A stretch of 64,000 nt of DNA from Secundilactobacillus pentosiphilus (GCF_002217985.1 NZ_BCMI01000011.1:18898-82897); one strand, 5' to 3'; shown: positions 36,085 to 45,763, counted from the stretch's first letter. The notes: generated by a model from the letters alone, not told the origin. Numbers and translations are program-made.

Positions 36085-37095
36085 CTAACCTAAGAACTGC
36101 ACAAACTCGTCCAGTGTAATACCGTCAAAATAGTCGCCAACATTAACTTGGGCCAGTGCCTTTCGCAGCGAGGGCTGATCATAGCGAACTCCCTTAAGCA
36201 TCTTAGCTAAATCAACCGCATACTTCTCACCGAAGAAATCACCAAAGAAAGTGACCTGTTCAATGCGTCCCTTTTCAACTAATACCCTAGCATCGATCGT
36301 TCCTGAATTAAAATGCTGGCGCCGCTTAACGGTAAACTCTGGGGACGTTCCGTAGACCCAATCCCAGTTATTGTAGTAATTATCATACAGCTTTTGGATT
36401 TGTTTCTTATCTTCGTCAGTCAAATGGTAGGCTTTGTCGGCAACTTCAGCCAGATCGTTGACCCCGTAGACTTTCCGCAAAATCGTATCGCGAAACTCCG
36501 CAATAGTGAGGTTTTGGTATTCCGGTTTCAAATGCGGCTTCAAGTTCGTCACCCGTGAGCGAACCGACTTGATGCCTTTTGAGGCCATTTTATCCTTGGG
36601 AACGTTTAGCGCACGAGCAATCACGGTTTGGTCAACGTCGTACATCAGCGTACCATGTGAAAACATCTTGTTATCCTTCACGTACATCGCGTTACCAGAA
36701 AACTTTTTGCCGTTCACTAAAATATCGTTTCGGCCAGAGACCTCAATGGAAGTTGCCCCCATCTCTTTTAATGCATCAACGATTGGTTTAGTAAAGGCTT
36801 TGAAATCCCCGAAGCGGTCATCATCACGATCGACCACAAAACTGAATGACACGTTTCCCAAGTCATCGTAAACCGCGCCGCCGCCAGATAGCCGCCGCGT
36901 GACCTGGATATTATGCTTAGCAACGTAATCCTGGTTGATTTCCTCCAAAGTATTTTGATTCCGACCAACGATGATGCAGGGTTTTTGATAGTAAAAAAGC
37001 AAGATAGGTTCGTCAAAGTCCTTATTATTCATCAAATACTGCTCGGTTGCCAGATTATAGCCGATGTCTTCGGTTTCCATATTGTAATAGTACAT
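36085..37095 (-). CDS. lplA: Lipoate-protein ligase A (copy B)
   Basis: 336 residues, same architecture and closely similar throughout to copy A (RRLSGGGAVYDDLGN, SGRNDILVNGKKFSGNAMY, NWDWVYGTSPEFTVKRRQHF), so a tandem duplication. GGAGCAGGACACAG precedes the ATG. No lipoylated enzyme gene is in the window. About 125 bases separate the copies with no clear terminator, so they may be one operon. Confidence 0.92.
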   Translation of the reverse strand: MYYYNMETEDIGYNLATEQYLMNNKDFDEPILLFYYQKPCIIVGRNQNTLEEINQDYVAKHNIQVTRRLSGGGAVYDDLGNVSFSFVVDRDDDRFGDFKAFTKPIVDALKEMGATSIEVSGRNDILVNGKKFSGNAMYVKDNKMFSHGTLMYDVDQTVIARALNVPKDKMASKGIKSVRSRVTNLKPHLKPEYQNLTIAEFRDTILRKVYGVNDLAEVADKAYHLTDEDKKQIQKLYDNYYNNWDWVYGTSPEFTVKRRQHFNSGTIDARVLVEKGRIEQVTFFGDFFGEKYAVDLAKMLKGVRYDQPSLRKALAQVNVGDYFDGITLDEFVQFLG

Positions 37096-37154
37096 CTGTG
37101 TCCTGCTCCTTCAGTTGTTTTACTCTCAGTTTACCGCATTATAAGTAAAATGAA

Positions 37155-37189
37155 ACCGCTGTAATCAGCTCAAAGCCAATTACAGCGGT
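37155..37189. other. Hairpin in the lplA-usp divergent gap
   Basis: Arms ACCGCTGTAAT/ATTACAGCGGT with a 13-base loop and no T-run. The 37096-37622 gap is otherwise AT-rich. An extended -10, TGGTAAAAT (37513-37521), may start the usp transcript about 95 bases before its ATG. No other gene is seen. Confidence 0.4.
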
Positions 37190-37622
37190 CTCTTAATGAC
37201 GGCCTTGGTCGCCAATCATTTCTATACCTATATTATGTCGCCATCATTGGGAAATGGCAACCATTTTGCTTCATAATCAACCCCCAAAATTACCTGATTA
37301 GATTAACCGGTTCTTTTTGTTGTAAATAACTCAATACCATCCCGTATCATGATGGTAAATACAGGTAAAATTTAAGCGCGTTTACAAACCTTTCATGGAC
37401 TATGAAAATTCAGCTATTACCCAACTTTCACCGATTATCCGCGAATAAGAAAAGATTCAAAGTGTCACTGCAATAACAAGTTTTCATTTTCTTAAAATTA
37501 ATGGCTAAATTATGGTAAAATGAAGTGTGAAGTACTAGTGGTTCGTTTTGTTGGGCAAAACCATGGCGTGCTTACGAAAAAGTTTATCATGTACTTATTT
37601 ATTTTGTGAGGGAGTGGCGTAT

Positions 37623-38117
37623 ATGGACCAGCAATACAATAACATTCTCGCACCGGTTGATGGATCAAAAGCCACTGATCCGGTGTTAGATAAAGCAATC
37701 GAAGTCGCAAAGTTAAACGATACCCACTTGGATATCCTAAACGTTTTGGAAGTCAATCAATTCAGCGACACTTATGGTGGTGCCGTTAGCGGCGACGTCA
37801 TTTACAAGCTTTCAGAAGACGTACAGGCACGTTTAAATGAGTTAAAGCAAAAAGCACTTGATGCCGGCGTTAAGTCGGTTGATATTCACGTTCGGTTTGG
37901 TAATCCTAAACCGGTTATTGCGCGCGAATTTCCAGCTGATCACGACACCCAGTTGATCATCATTGGTTCAACTGGCTTAACTGCCGTTGAACGCTTGATG
38001 ATTGGTTCTGTAACCAACTATGTCAGCCGTTCTGCGGTTTGCGACGTACTCATCGTTAAACCCGCTGAATTAGCTAAGTTGGGTAAATCCGGTAAATCAA
38101 AATCAAGTAAGAAATAA
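37623..38117 (+). CDS. Universal stress protein UspA family
   Basis: 164 residues, one Usp domain: NNILAPVDGSKATDPVLDKAIEVAK at the N-terminus and the ATP-binding motif GSTGLTAVERLMIGSVTNYVSRSAVCDVLIVK (G-2x-G-9x-GS) near the C-terminus, then a Ser/Lys tail. Predicted ATP-binding cytosolic stress protein. ATG follows GAGGGAGTGG; the frame extends upstream without support. Confidence 0.9.
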   Translation: MDQQYNNILAPVDGSKATDPVLDKAIEVAKLNDTHLDILNVLEVNQFSDTYGGAVSGDVIYKLSEDVQARLNELKQKALDAGVKSVDIHVRFGNPKPVIAREFPADHDTQLIIIGSTGLTAVERLMIGSVTNYVSRSAVCDVLIVKPAELAKLGKSGKSKSSKK

Positions 38118-38131
38118 TTTTTAAAAACGTC

Positions 38132-38167
38132 AGCACCCTTGCCCGTAACGGGTAAGGGTGCTTTTTT
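38132..38167 (+). terminator. Terminator after usp
   Basis: AGCACCCTTGCCCG pairs with CGGGTAAGGGTGCT, followed by TTTTT. Confidence 0.88.
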
Positions 38168-38180
38168 GGAGGCATCATAA

Positions 38181-39095
38181 ATGGCTCAACCAACCCAGTG
38201 GCAGTTTACAGTACGTCTGCCACGTAATTTTCAATCTAAAGCATTGCGCCAACTGCTGATGGCAGACTGGTATCTGCCGAAACACTTAGTTTTTAGTTTA
38301 AAACGCGGTGAACGGGTATTGGTAAATGGCCAATACCTGCCCGTTAACTTCGACGTGCATCCGGGCGACCAGATCACGCTCACGTTTTTGGCCAGCGATT
38401 TCGAACATCCGTACCCAAACGTTATCCCGGACAGCGCTGCCACCGTTAGCGTGCTGTACGAAGATACCAACTTGCTGGTAGTCAACAAAACTCAGGGCAG
38501 CAAAACCCACCCTAATCAGCCAGGTGAAGTCGGTACAACGTTGAATCATGTAGCGGCCTATCTGGCACCCAAGAACCAGCAACCCTACGTGATCAACCGG
38601 TTGGATCAGGAAACCAGCGGGGCACTGCTGATTGCCAAGAACCCGGCAGTGGTCCCCGTCCTAGTCCGCTTAATTAAGGAAAAGCTGATTCAGCGGACTT
38701 ATCTGGCCTGGATCCACGGCCAGCTTAACCAGCCTCAGGGGATTATTGCCATGCCAATTGGCCGTAACCTAGCTGATAAACGGAAACGGCAGGTAGATGG
38801 TGATCATCCTCAAATGGCAATTACACACTATAAAGTGGTGGCGCATCTGCCAAACGCAACCTTAGTCGCCGTCCAGCTGCAAACCGGCCGCACTCACCAG
38901 ATCCGGGTTCACTTCGCCAACCTTGGTCACCCAATTGTTGGCGATCCGTTATACGTAAATGATCCGCGTCAGCAGCGTTTACTGTTGCACAGTTGGCGGT
39001 TACGCGTGCCGCTGCCCTTTTCATTTAACCACATCACGTTGACTGCCAGCCTGCCGGAGACCTTTAATCAGTTTGAAAACCGCTATTTTAAGTGA
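38181..39095 (+). CDS. RluA/RluD-family pseudouridine synthase
   Basis: 304 residues. N-terminal S4-like region, then the catalytic motif INRLDQETSGALLIAKN near residue 140 (Asp nucleophile), LIKEKLIQRTYLAWIHG, and the C-terminal QLQTGRTHQIRVHFANLGHPIVGDPLY. Modifies uridines in rRNA or tRNA; the exact target cannot be told. A GGAGGCATCATAA site precedes the ATG, right after the usp terminator. Confidence 0.9.
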   Translation: MAQPTQWQFTVRLPRNFQSKALRQLLMADWYLPKHLVFSLKRGERVLVNGQYLPVNFDVHPGDQITLTFLASDFEHPYPNVIPDSAATVSVLYEDTNLLVVNKTQGSKTHPNQPGEVGTTLNHVAAYLAPKNQQPYVINRLDQETSGALLIAKNPAVVPVLVRLIKEKLIQRTYLAWIHGQLNQPQGIIAMPIGRNLADKRKRQVDGDHPQMAITHYKVVAHLPNATLVAVQLQTGRTHQIRVHFANLGHPIVGDPLYVNDPRQQRLLLHSWRLRVPLPFSFNHITLTASLPETFNQFENRYFK

Positions 39096-39098
39096 GCC

Positions 39099-39938
39099 TT
39101 AGTGGATCACGATTCTTCTAGCAGTCGGGTTGACGGTTTGGTGCCAATCGGTTTCACGCAGCGAAGAAATGCCTACACCGCCAGTATCATCCGTGCCAAT
39201 GTCGTGCAAGAACAGCTGGTTTCCTAGGTAGATGCCAATATGATTATTAGCGCCTTGTCGCCGATTGGAAAAAAGAATCAAATCACCTCTGTGCAGCTTT
39301 GAGATAGGTTCTGCTTGTCCTTGAGTTACTAGCGTGTAAGTGGTGACACTGTCTAAGGGACCCAGTTTAATCCCTGCATGCTCGTAGCAATACCAGACAA
39401 ACGACGAACAATCAAAACGCTTGGCAGCATACGTTTGTGCCGTGCGGCCACTGCCTAATTTATACTTGGAACGGCCAACTAACGCCGTGCCGGCCGCAAT
39501 CGCTGTTTCAACCCGCGGATTATGGCCCCTTAAACGGCTTAAATGACGAAAGGCGACATCGTGACTATAGATCCAGAATGTATGTCCCCTTTGTTTAAAT
39601 TGAACGTACCCTTCGCCCCGCCGATGGTTGAGGTCCGCTCGCTTAATTCCCGTAATCTGGGGATTTAACCGCAATGATTTCACCGTGCCATAGGTACCAG
39701 CAGACCGGGTACCGGCTGGCGCCGAATAAATCTCAGCATTATTATTGGTAATCTTGAGCTGATACGGATATCGATAACGCTGGAAAACCTCGTTTGGCGC
39801 AACACCTTGCTGAATCTTAGCCGTGATCACGGACTCCCCAGTCTGATCGGTGCGCCCAAAATAGTGGTGTAAAACGCCGTCACCGACTGCCATGACGATT
39901 ACTACCCCAATAACAACATACATCAATTTACGCTTCAT
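39099..39938 (-). CDS. NlpC/P60 peptidoglycan hydrolase, membrane-anchored
   Basis: 279 residues. Signal anchor (MKRKLMYVVIGVVIVMAVG), an SH3-like middle (residues 40-125), and a C-terminal NlpC/P60 domain with the catalytic Cys in RFDCSSFVWYCYEHAG, the His in NNHIGIYLG and the third residue near HDIG. Likely cuts D-Glu-diamino acid bonds of cell-wall stem peptides. Convergent with the pseudouridine synthase, three bases apart. Confidence 0.88.
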   Translation of the reverse strand: MKRKLMYVVIGVVIVMAVGDGVLHHYFGRTDQTGESVITAKIQQGVAPNEVFQRYRYPYQLKITNNNAEIYSAPAGTRSAGTYGTVKSLRLNPQITGIKRADLNHRRGEGYVQFKQRGHTFWIYSHDVAFRHLSRLRGHNPRVETAIAAGTALVGRSKYKLGSGRTAQTYAAKRFDCSSFVWYCYEHAGIKLGPLDSVTTYTLVTQGQAEPISKLHRGDLILFSNRRQGANNHIGIYLGNQLFLHDIGTDDTGGVGISSLRETDWHQTVNPTARRIVIH

Positions 39939-40051
39939 TCTTACTCCCCCTATTTCAATTTAATTAAACACTTCTTTGTATTTGTTGCCGAGAGATTTCC
40001 AAAATACTGAACCTTTCTTAAACATTTACTTACTAAGCCTCTCGAAACCAA

Positions 40052-40097
40052 AATAAACCAGCTGCTACTTCTTTCCAGAAATAGTAGCTGGTTTATT
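40052..40097 (-). terminator. Terminator after the NatAB-like operon
   Basis: Sixteen-base arms AATAAACCAGCTGCTA / TAGTAGCTGGTTTATT. Confidence 0.85.
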
Positions 40098-40117
40098 CTG
40101 ACCATTTTTACCGCTAT

Positions 40118-41338
40118 CTATTTATAAGTGAGTCCCTTACGTAGTCGCTGCCAGAAATGACTTTCGTCCGCCTGTAAAATTAGTCCCTTATAGATGCTGC
40201 TGATATACCAGGTTAACCCGATAATCGTAAGGATCAATACTGAAAGCGAGATACCAATTTCTAACGGACTAGCCGATTGATTGATGATCCGCAACGGCAT
40301 GAAATATGACGAGAAGAACGGCACATACGACATAATCTTTACCATTAGTGCATCCGCGTTATTTTGAAATGGAAACGTGGCAAAAAAAGCAATCATACTC
40401 AGATAAACAGCCGGATACGCGGCTTTCGAAGCATCTTCAGCTTTAGAAACTAACGCCCCGCTAAAGGCCGCTAGTATCGTATAAATGATCACTCCTAAGA
40501 ATAGGAATAGTAAATTGACGTTAACGAGATTATGAACGACTTGATCTACTAATGAGCCGTATTGATCGAAGAATGGTTTCGCCATATTCATCCGTTTGGC
40601 AGCTACAAGGCTTGCCCAACCGCCAATTAGATACACCAGTAATTGTGTTGCAATCACCATTAAGACACCCAGAATCTTGCCGCAGAAATACTTGGCTGCC
40701 GTGGTACTGGAGAAGACCATTTCCATCACCTTGGTCCCCTTCTCAGAGGCAATTTCCTGCGCGGTAATTGATGAATAAGTCGTTAAAATCATGTAAACCA
40801 TGAAGACTAGGATCCAAAACGATGCCATTCGGGCAGTCTTAACTAACCCCTCACGTTTCTGCACAACCTGTTTAAAGGTCGGCTGCACGGATAACTGTTT
40901 CAGCTGCTGGCCCGATAGCTTAGCTCGAGCAACGTTGTTTTGTGTCTGCAATTTACTTAGATAACCCGTTAACTGCGCTTTATCGGAAGCCGGCATGGTT
41001 TCCTTACCATGATAAACCGCACGATACTGCTTACCTTGGCTCAAAATAACGTAGCCGCTGATGTCGTTTTTCTTCAGCGCATGCCTAGCCGCTTTCACGG
41101 TTGTGAGTTTGGTAGCCACATGATCTTTGCCGGCGACTTGAATGTAGCCTTTCCGAAGCGTTGGCTGCTTGGCTATGATCGCAATATCGTTACTATCAGA
41201 GGCTGAATTGGCAGAAATAAAACCAACCCCAAATGTTGCCAGCAGCATGATGAACGGTGACAGCACCAAAATCACAAAACTCCACGACTTAACCTGACGC
41301 AAATAAGTGGTTAGCGTTACGATCCACATCTTTTTCAT
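40118..41338 (-). CDS. ABC-2 type permease (NatB-like)
   Basis: 406 residues, with an N-terminal helix, a large extracytoplasmic domain (residues 45-170) and a block of five or six C-terminal helices, as in NatB/ABC-2 exporters. ITAQEIASEKGTKVMEMVFSSTTAAKYFCGKILG is the family signature region. The start overlaps the ATPase gene by four bases. Forms an exporter with it; the substrate is unknown (Na+ in Bacillus NatAB). Confidence 0.85.
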   Translation of the reverse strand: MKKMWIVTLTTYLRQVKSWSFVILVLSPFIMLLATFGVGFISANSASDSNDIAIIAKQPTLRKGYIQVAGKDHVATKLTTVKAARHALKKNDISGYVILSQGKQYRAVYHGKETMPASDKAQLTGYLSKLQTQNNVARAKLSGQQLKQLSVQPTFKQVVQKREGLVKTARMASFWILVFMVYMILTTYSSITAQEIASEKGTKVMEMVFSSTTAAKYFCGKILGVLMVIATQLLVYLIGGWASLVAAKRMNMAKPFFDQYGSLVDQVVHNLVNVNLLFLFLGVIIYTILAAFSGALVSKAEDASKAAYPAVYLSMIAFFATFPFQNNADALMVKIMSYVPFFSSYFMPLRIINQSASPLEIGISLSVLILTIIGLTWYISSIYKGLILQADESHFWQRLRKGLTYK

Positions 41339-42228
41339 CGGGGATCACCTGCCTTCATCCGGAAAATTTCATCAAGGGTCGGTGGCTGCTGACTGAATTC
41401 TTCCATGTATTCGCCATTTGATAGCCGCTGAAAGATCTGCTTACCAGCTGCTGGGTCGTCTACCCGTAGCCGATACCGGTTACGGGATAGCATCGTTACT
41501 TCCACCACGTGTGGTAACTGCGATAACGCCGCGGTGGACCAGTCAGTCGTCACGAAAATTTCATTTTTGCCAAACCCATCACGGATCGCCCGAATCTCCC
41601 CATGCAGTACTATTTTCCCTTGCCGCATCATCACCAGTTCGTCGCAAAGGGCCTCCACATTCCCCATGTCATGACTGGAAAAAATGATCGCCGCGCCCTC
41701 TTTTTTTGCGTTTAAAATGGCCTGTTCCAAAATATCCACGTTCACTGGATCTAAGCCGCTGAAAGGCTCGTCCAAGATAATCAGCGATGGTCGATGGATC
41801 AGTGTACAAATCAGCTGAATCTTTTGCTGGTTCCCTTTTGATAATGATTTAATTTTATCAGTCTTCTTACCTTTAACTTCAAACCGTTTCATCCACTGAT
41901 CAATCGCCGGTTTAATTTGCTTAGCGGATTTGCCCTTCAATCGTGCTAGGTAGAGAATCTGCTGTTCAACCGTCATTTTGGGCATCAGGCTGCGTTCCTC
42001 GGGTAAGTAGCCGATTTGATCAAAGACCTGTTCGTTGATAGGCTGGTCTTTCCAACTGATCTGACCGTCATAGTGAATGAAACTTAAAATGCTGTGAAAG
42101 GTAGTTGATTTACCAGCACCGTTTTGACCGATTAATCCAAGAATTTCACCTTTTTTAACGTTGTATGTCACATCATCTAAAGCCTTCAGATCACCAAACC
42201 GTTTCGATAAGTGCTCAATTTTAAGCAT
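41335..42228 (-). CDS. ABC transporter ATP-binding protein (NatA-like)
   Basis: 297 residues. Walker A GLIGQNGAGKST near 36, signature LSKGNQQKI near 130, Walker B LIILDEPFSGLDPVN near 152 and the DUF4162-like C-terminal domain. Partner of the overlapping permease. ATG is preceded by GGGGAGGGTAC. First gene of the two-gene unit. Confidence 0.9.
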   Translation of the reverse strand: MLKIEHLSKRFGDLKALDDVTYNVKKGEILGLIGQNGAGKSTTFHSILSFIHYDGQISWKDQPINEQVFDQIGYLPEERSLMPKMTVEQQILYLARLKGKSAKQIKPAIDQWMKRFEVKGKKTDKIKSLSKGNQQKIQLICTLIHRPSLIILDEPFSGLDPVNVDILEQAILNAKKEGAAIIFSSHDMGNVEALCDELVMMRQGKIVLHGEIRAIRDGFGKNEIFVTTDWSTAALSQLPHVVEVTMLSRNRYRLRVDDPAAGKQIFQRLSNGEYMEEFSQQPPTLDEIFRMKAGDPR

Positions 42229-42321
42229 AGTACCCTCCCCATTTTGGCTTGTTCATCGTTGAGTTAATCATACCAAATGAATTGGGGAAGTAAATGTTTG
42301 AATGTTTTCGAGATTGCACAT

Positions 42322-42364
42322 TAAAAAAGCTGACGAAATCCTACAATCAGAATTTTGTCAGCTT
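42322..42364 (-). terminator. Terminator after the LmrA/BmrA-like exporter
   Basis: AAGCTGACAAAAT pairs with ATTTCGTCAGCTT (one mismatch) on the minus strand and is followed by TTTT. Confidence 0.8.
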
Positions 42365-42381
42365 CTATGGTTATTTACAAT

Positions 42382-44184
42382 TTAAGCGCCCTGTTTCACG
42401 CTCTCAAATTGATTTTCTACGTATTCACGGTACAGTGGGTGCTTCTTAACCAGTTCTTGGTGCGTCCCATGTCCGCTGACCTGACCATGTTCGATAAAGT
42501 AGATCTGGGTTGCATCGACAATGGTACTTAACCGATGGGCAATCACCAACGTCGTTCGGTTATGCATCAGCTTTTCCAGTGCTTTTTGAACCATGATCTC
42601 TGATTCGGAATCAAGACTTGCTGTCGCCTCATCCAGCATTAAGATCTTCGGATCACGCAAGAACGCTCTGGCAATTGCCAGCCGTTGCCGTTGACCACCA
42701 GAAACCTTAACCCCGCGTTCACCAACTTGGGTATCCAAACCGTCTGGCATGTCCTGAATAAAGCTCTTAGCATAAGCCATCTCTAACACGTTCCAGAGCT
42801 GGTCATCCGTATAGTCACCGTCCAACCCATAAGTCAGATTGTAGCGAATCGTTCCCGCCATAATGGCAGCATCTTGACTCACTAACCCGATTTGGCTGCG
42901 CCAGTTATTCATGTTCACATCATTAATTTCGGTATCACCAATCTTAATTTGACCCTTATCTGGATCATAGAACCGTTCCAGCAGACCGAAAATGGTTGAT
43001 TTACCGCCACCAGAAGGTCCAGCAAAAGCAATCACGCTGTTCGGTTTTGCGGTAAAGGAAATATCCTGCAGGATCGGTTGATCTTTTTCGTACTCGAAAT
43101 CAACGTGTTCAACGGATAACGCTTGGCCATCCATGTCGATAGCTTCACCAGAAGTTTGGTCTTCTTCGCCAGCTTGCAGCAGTTCTTGAATACGAGCTGT
43201 CGAACCACTCGTCTTAGCCATATCAGTGAAGAACTGGCTTAACTGAGTGAATGGTCCAATCATCTGCGTCAGATACATCAGAAATGAAATCAAGGTGCCG
43301 AAGGTCATGGTATCCTGAGCAACCCGGCTGGCACCATAGATCAGCATACCGATCATCATGCCCATCATCATCATTTGCATTAGTGGGCTGGCAACGGAGT
43401 CGTAAATCGCTTCTTTCAAGCCGATTCGATACAATTTATCGATCTTCTGATGGCCATCTTCCCGCTCAACGTCTTCAGCAGTTGATGATTTGACCAACCG
43501 AATATCGCTGAGAATTTCACTGGATTGACCGTTAAAGTCAGCCAAGGCATCCTGCCGCGCAATGGAAATTTTGTGTGACTGCTTGATCACAGGCATCATC
43601 AAAACCAGCACCAACGGTACCGCGATGAACATGATCAGTGTCATTTTCCAGTCCATCACTAACATCAAGACTAAAGCACCAACCAGCTGCAAAATTGAAG
43701 TCACCATGTTAGGAACGGAATTTGCCAGTAAATCCTTGACCTGGGATGTATCATTGATCAGCCGGGAAGAAATCTCACCTGAACGGGTCTCGTCGAAGTA
43801 ACCCACGGGTAACCGCAGAATTTTATCCCATAAGAACTGACGCAGCTTGCTGACAACGTCTTCACCAAAGAAGCCAAGAATACTGCCAGAAAAAGCGCTG
43901 ATCAGCGCACTGCCAATAAAAGCGGCAATGACTAAGAACATCAACTGAGAATTCATCACGTGACCAAGTTGATTGATCAGTTGCTTCGCTAGCTGTGGCA
44001 CCGTTAATTGAATCCCGGTAGCAATCAGACCAAATAGTAAGCCAACACCAAGCTGCCAAAAATGGGGTTTGATTTTGACGACCAACTGTGCAAAATCTTT
44101 AAAGTTAAATTTTTGACGTTTGAAAGGAACGCCGCCTGCTTGTGGGCCTCTTTGTGGGCCGCCCTGTGGAGCTTGTCGTTGCAT
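42382..44184 (-). CDS. ABC multidrug exporter, fused permease-ATPase
   Basis: 600 residues: six-helix transmembrane domain (residues 35-320) and a nucleotide-binding domain with Walker A FAGPSGGGKSTIF, signature VSGGQRQRLAIARAFLRDP and Walker B ILMLDEATASLDSES. This is the LmrA/BmrA half-transporter type that works as a homodimer. The N-terminus is an unusual Gln/Gly/Pro-rich stretch (QRQAPQGGPQRGPQAGG). Cotranscribed with the preceding MarR gene, 24 bases away. Confidence 0.92.
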   Translation of the reverse strand: MQRQAPQGGPQRGPQAGGVPFKRQKFNFKDFAQLVVKIKPHFWQLGVGLLFGLIATGIQLTVPQLAKQLINQLGHVMNSQLMFLVIAAFIGSALISAFSGSILGFFGEDVVSKLRQFLWDKILRLPVGYFDETRSGEISSRLINDTSQVKDLLANSVPNMVTSILQLVGALVLMLVMDWKMTLIMFIAVPLVLVLMMPVIKQSHKISIARQDALADFNGQSSEILSDIRLVKSSTAEDVEREDGHQKIDKLYRIGLKEAIYDSVASPLMQMMMMGMMIGMLIYGASRVAQDTMTFGTLISFLMYLTQMIGPFTQLSQFFTDMAKTSGSTARIQELLQAGEEDQTSGEAIDMDGQALSVEHVDFEYEKDQPILQDISFTAKPNSVIAFAGPSGGGKSTIFGLLERFYDPDKGQIKIGDTEINDVNMNNWRSQIGLVSQDAAIMAGTIRYNLTYGLDGDYTDDQLWNVLEMAYAKSFIQDMPDGLDTQVGERGVKVSGGQRQRLAIARAFLRDPKILMLDEATASLDSESEIMVQKALEKLMHNRTTLVIAHRLSTIVDATQIYFIEHGQVSGHGTHQELVKKHPLYREYVENQFESVKQGA

Positions 44185-44208
44185 GTCTATTTGCCTCGTT
44201 TTTGTGAT

Positions 44209-44865
44209 TTAGTAGTTGTTACGTTCTGGGTCAAAGCCACCTTGATGCGGATCAAACCCATCGGGACGTGGCCCAAATTGACCGTTGTGTGGGCCTTGAT
44301 GACCAAACCCGTTACCTTTAAAGCCGCCCCAGCCCTGAGGTTTCTGACCTTTAAAGAAGGCGTTTGGCATGTTATCCAAAAAGTCTGGCCGTTCTTCACC
44401 GTCATCCCACTTAGCAAACTTTTCGTTTAAACCAGTAGTAAGTTTGTTCAGTAATTTGCCCAATGTTTCTTGTTCTTCCTTAGTGAGTGAGTCAAACAGT
44501 TCATCAGAAAATTCGGTTTTAAAGTTATGAGATGAAGTAATCGTTTCTTTCCCTTTTTCAGTGAGTGAAATCAAACTAACACGCTTATCTTCAGTTGAAT
44601 CATGGCGTTCAACCAAACCTTCTTCTTCCAGTTTCTTAACCATGACGCTAACGGAACTTGGCCGGATGTCTAATTCATCAACGATTTGTGAATTAGTTAA
44701 TTGATCCTTATCGTTAAGTAATAGCAACACACGCATTTGGCCACGTTGCGGCTGCTTAGCCCAGAACTGCTGGCCCCGTTTAGAAAAAGCGGAAAAACCG
44801 CGTTGCTGAAAAGCCATCATGAAGTCGCCAAATTGTTTTAATAAATCTTGTGAGTTGTATGTCAT
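44209..44865 (-). CDS. MarR-family regulator with Gly/Pro/Phe-rich tail
   Basis: 218 residues. The winged helix (residues 40-140) has QMRVLLLLNDKDQLTNSQIVDELDIRPSSVSVMVKKLEEEGLVERHDSTEDKRVSLISLTEKG. After about residue 165 comes a low-complexity tail with HQGPHNGQFGPRPDGFDP, longer than usual MarR proteins, which average about 145 residues. It likely represses its own operon with the exporter, through TAGTTAGT-type dyads around the promoter. Confidence 0.88.
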   Translation of the reverse strand: MTYNSQDLLKQFGDFMMAFQQRGFSAFSKRGQQFWAKQPQRGQMRVLLLLNDKDQLTNSQIVDELDIRPSSVSVMVKKLEEEGLVERHDSTEDKRVSLISLTEKGKETITSSHNFKTEFSDELFDSLTKEEQETLGKLLNKLTTGLNEKFAKWDDGEERPDFLDNMPNAFFKGQKPQGWGGFKGNGFGHQGPHNGQFGPRPDGFDPHQGGFDPERNNY

Positions 44866-44894
44866 TTTAATAATCTCCTGTCAGTTCATAATGT

Positions 44895-44972
44895 TTAGTT
44901 AGTTTTGTAAATGATTAACTAACGATTTAAACTATAATTCATTAGTTAGTCATTGTCAACACAAACTAACTA
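44895..44972 (-). promoter_or_regulatory. Promoter and MarR operators of the exporter operon
   Basis: A consensus promoter TTGACA-17-TATAGT lies on the minus strand at 44959-44931. It is bracketed by repeated TTAGTTAG words: TTAGTTA/TAACTAA (44895-44922) downstream and TTAGTTAGT/AACTAACTA (44942-44972) over the spacer and -35. This is typical of autorepressed MarR operons. Confidence 0.75.
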
Positions 44973-45032
44973 TTTATTTTTAGTCGTTATTTCCCCATTT
45001 CGTAGTACTATAAAGGCAAAGGGGGATTTCAC

Positions 45033-45710
45033 ATGAAACTCAATAAAATAGTTGGTCTCACCGTAGCGACACTGTTAGCAGCTGTCGGAGTCGGTCTATC
45101 AACACAAACGAATGCTTCTGCCAAAAGTTACTCAGGTTACTCATATGCCGAAACCACTCGTCAAATCAAATCTGGTAAACTAAGGATCCCTGCAAAGACA
45201 CGGGTTTATCTGTTTGCACCAACAACCAAAAATCATAAAGTTTACGCTAAAATTGATGTGGGAGACTTAAACTACAACATCAGGCATACCAGCAAGAACG
45301 CAGAAATGATTGTTCCATACAGTGGTAATTTAAAGGTGTTAAAAGGAAATTATCCACGTCCTGTGACGATTGCTAAAGGCAAACAATTTACTACTCAGAG
45401 CAATTTTATTAAGGCACCAAAAATTGCCATTACATCAAATAATTATGTCGAATACTTTGCCAATGGCAATACCGGTACTAAACCAACCTCATCCACAAAG
45501 ATTACTGCCACTAAGCAAAAAGGGAATTTAACGCACTATTATGCGAAGAAAAACATGTTAAAGCTACCAGACCGACACATCTCAAAAAAGGGAAATTATC
45601 AGTATCGGTTAGCGGTTCGCCTCAACAAGAATCACTTTAGCAAATTATCTACTAGCTATTCAGTTGGTACGCTTAAGAATTACTTCTACTTGCCAGCACC
45701 AATGGCCTAA
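45033..45710 (+). CDS. Secreted protein of unknown function
   Basis: 225 residues with a signal peptide (MKLNKIVGLTVATLLAAVGVG...NASA, cleavage near 30). The mature protein is basic and rich in Lys, Tyr, Thr and Asn, without cysteine or anchor motifs. Not recognised. AAAGGGGGATTTCAC precedes the ATG. Transcribed away from the MarR/exporter operon. Confidence 0.65.
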   Translation: MKLNKIVGLTVATLLAAVGVGLSTQTNASAKSYSGYSYAETTRQIKSGKLRIPAKTRVYLFAPTTKNHKVYAKIDVGDLNYNIRHTSKNAEMIVPYSGNLKVLKGNYPRPVTIAKGKQFTTQSNFIKAPKIAITSNNYVEYFANGNTGTKPTSSTKITATKQKGNLTHYYAKKNMLKLPDRHISKKGNYQYRLAVRLNKNHFSKLSTSYSVGTLKNYFYLPAPMA

Positions 45711-45718
45711 AGTTAACA

Positions 45719-45752
45719 CCAAAAGGGTCTAGACAGTCTAGACCCTTTTTTA
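45719..45752 (+). terminator. Terminator after the 225-residue secreted protein
   Basis: AAAAGGGTCTAGA / TCTAGACCCTTTT with a 3-base loop and a T-run. Confidence 0.85.
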
Positions 45753-45763
45753 ATATAGGGGCA

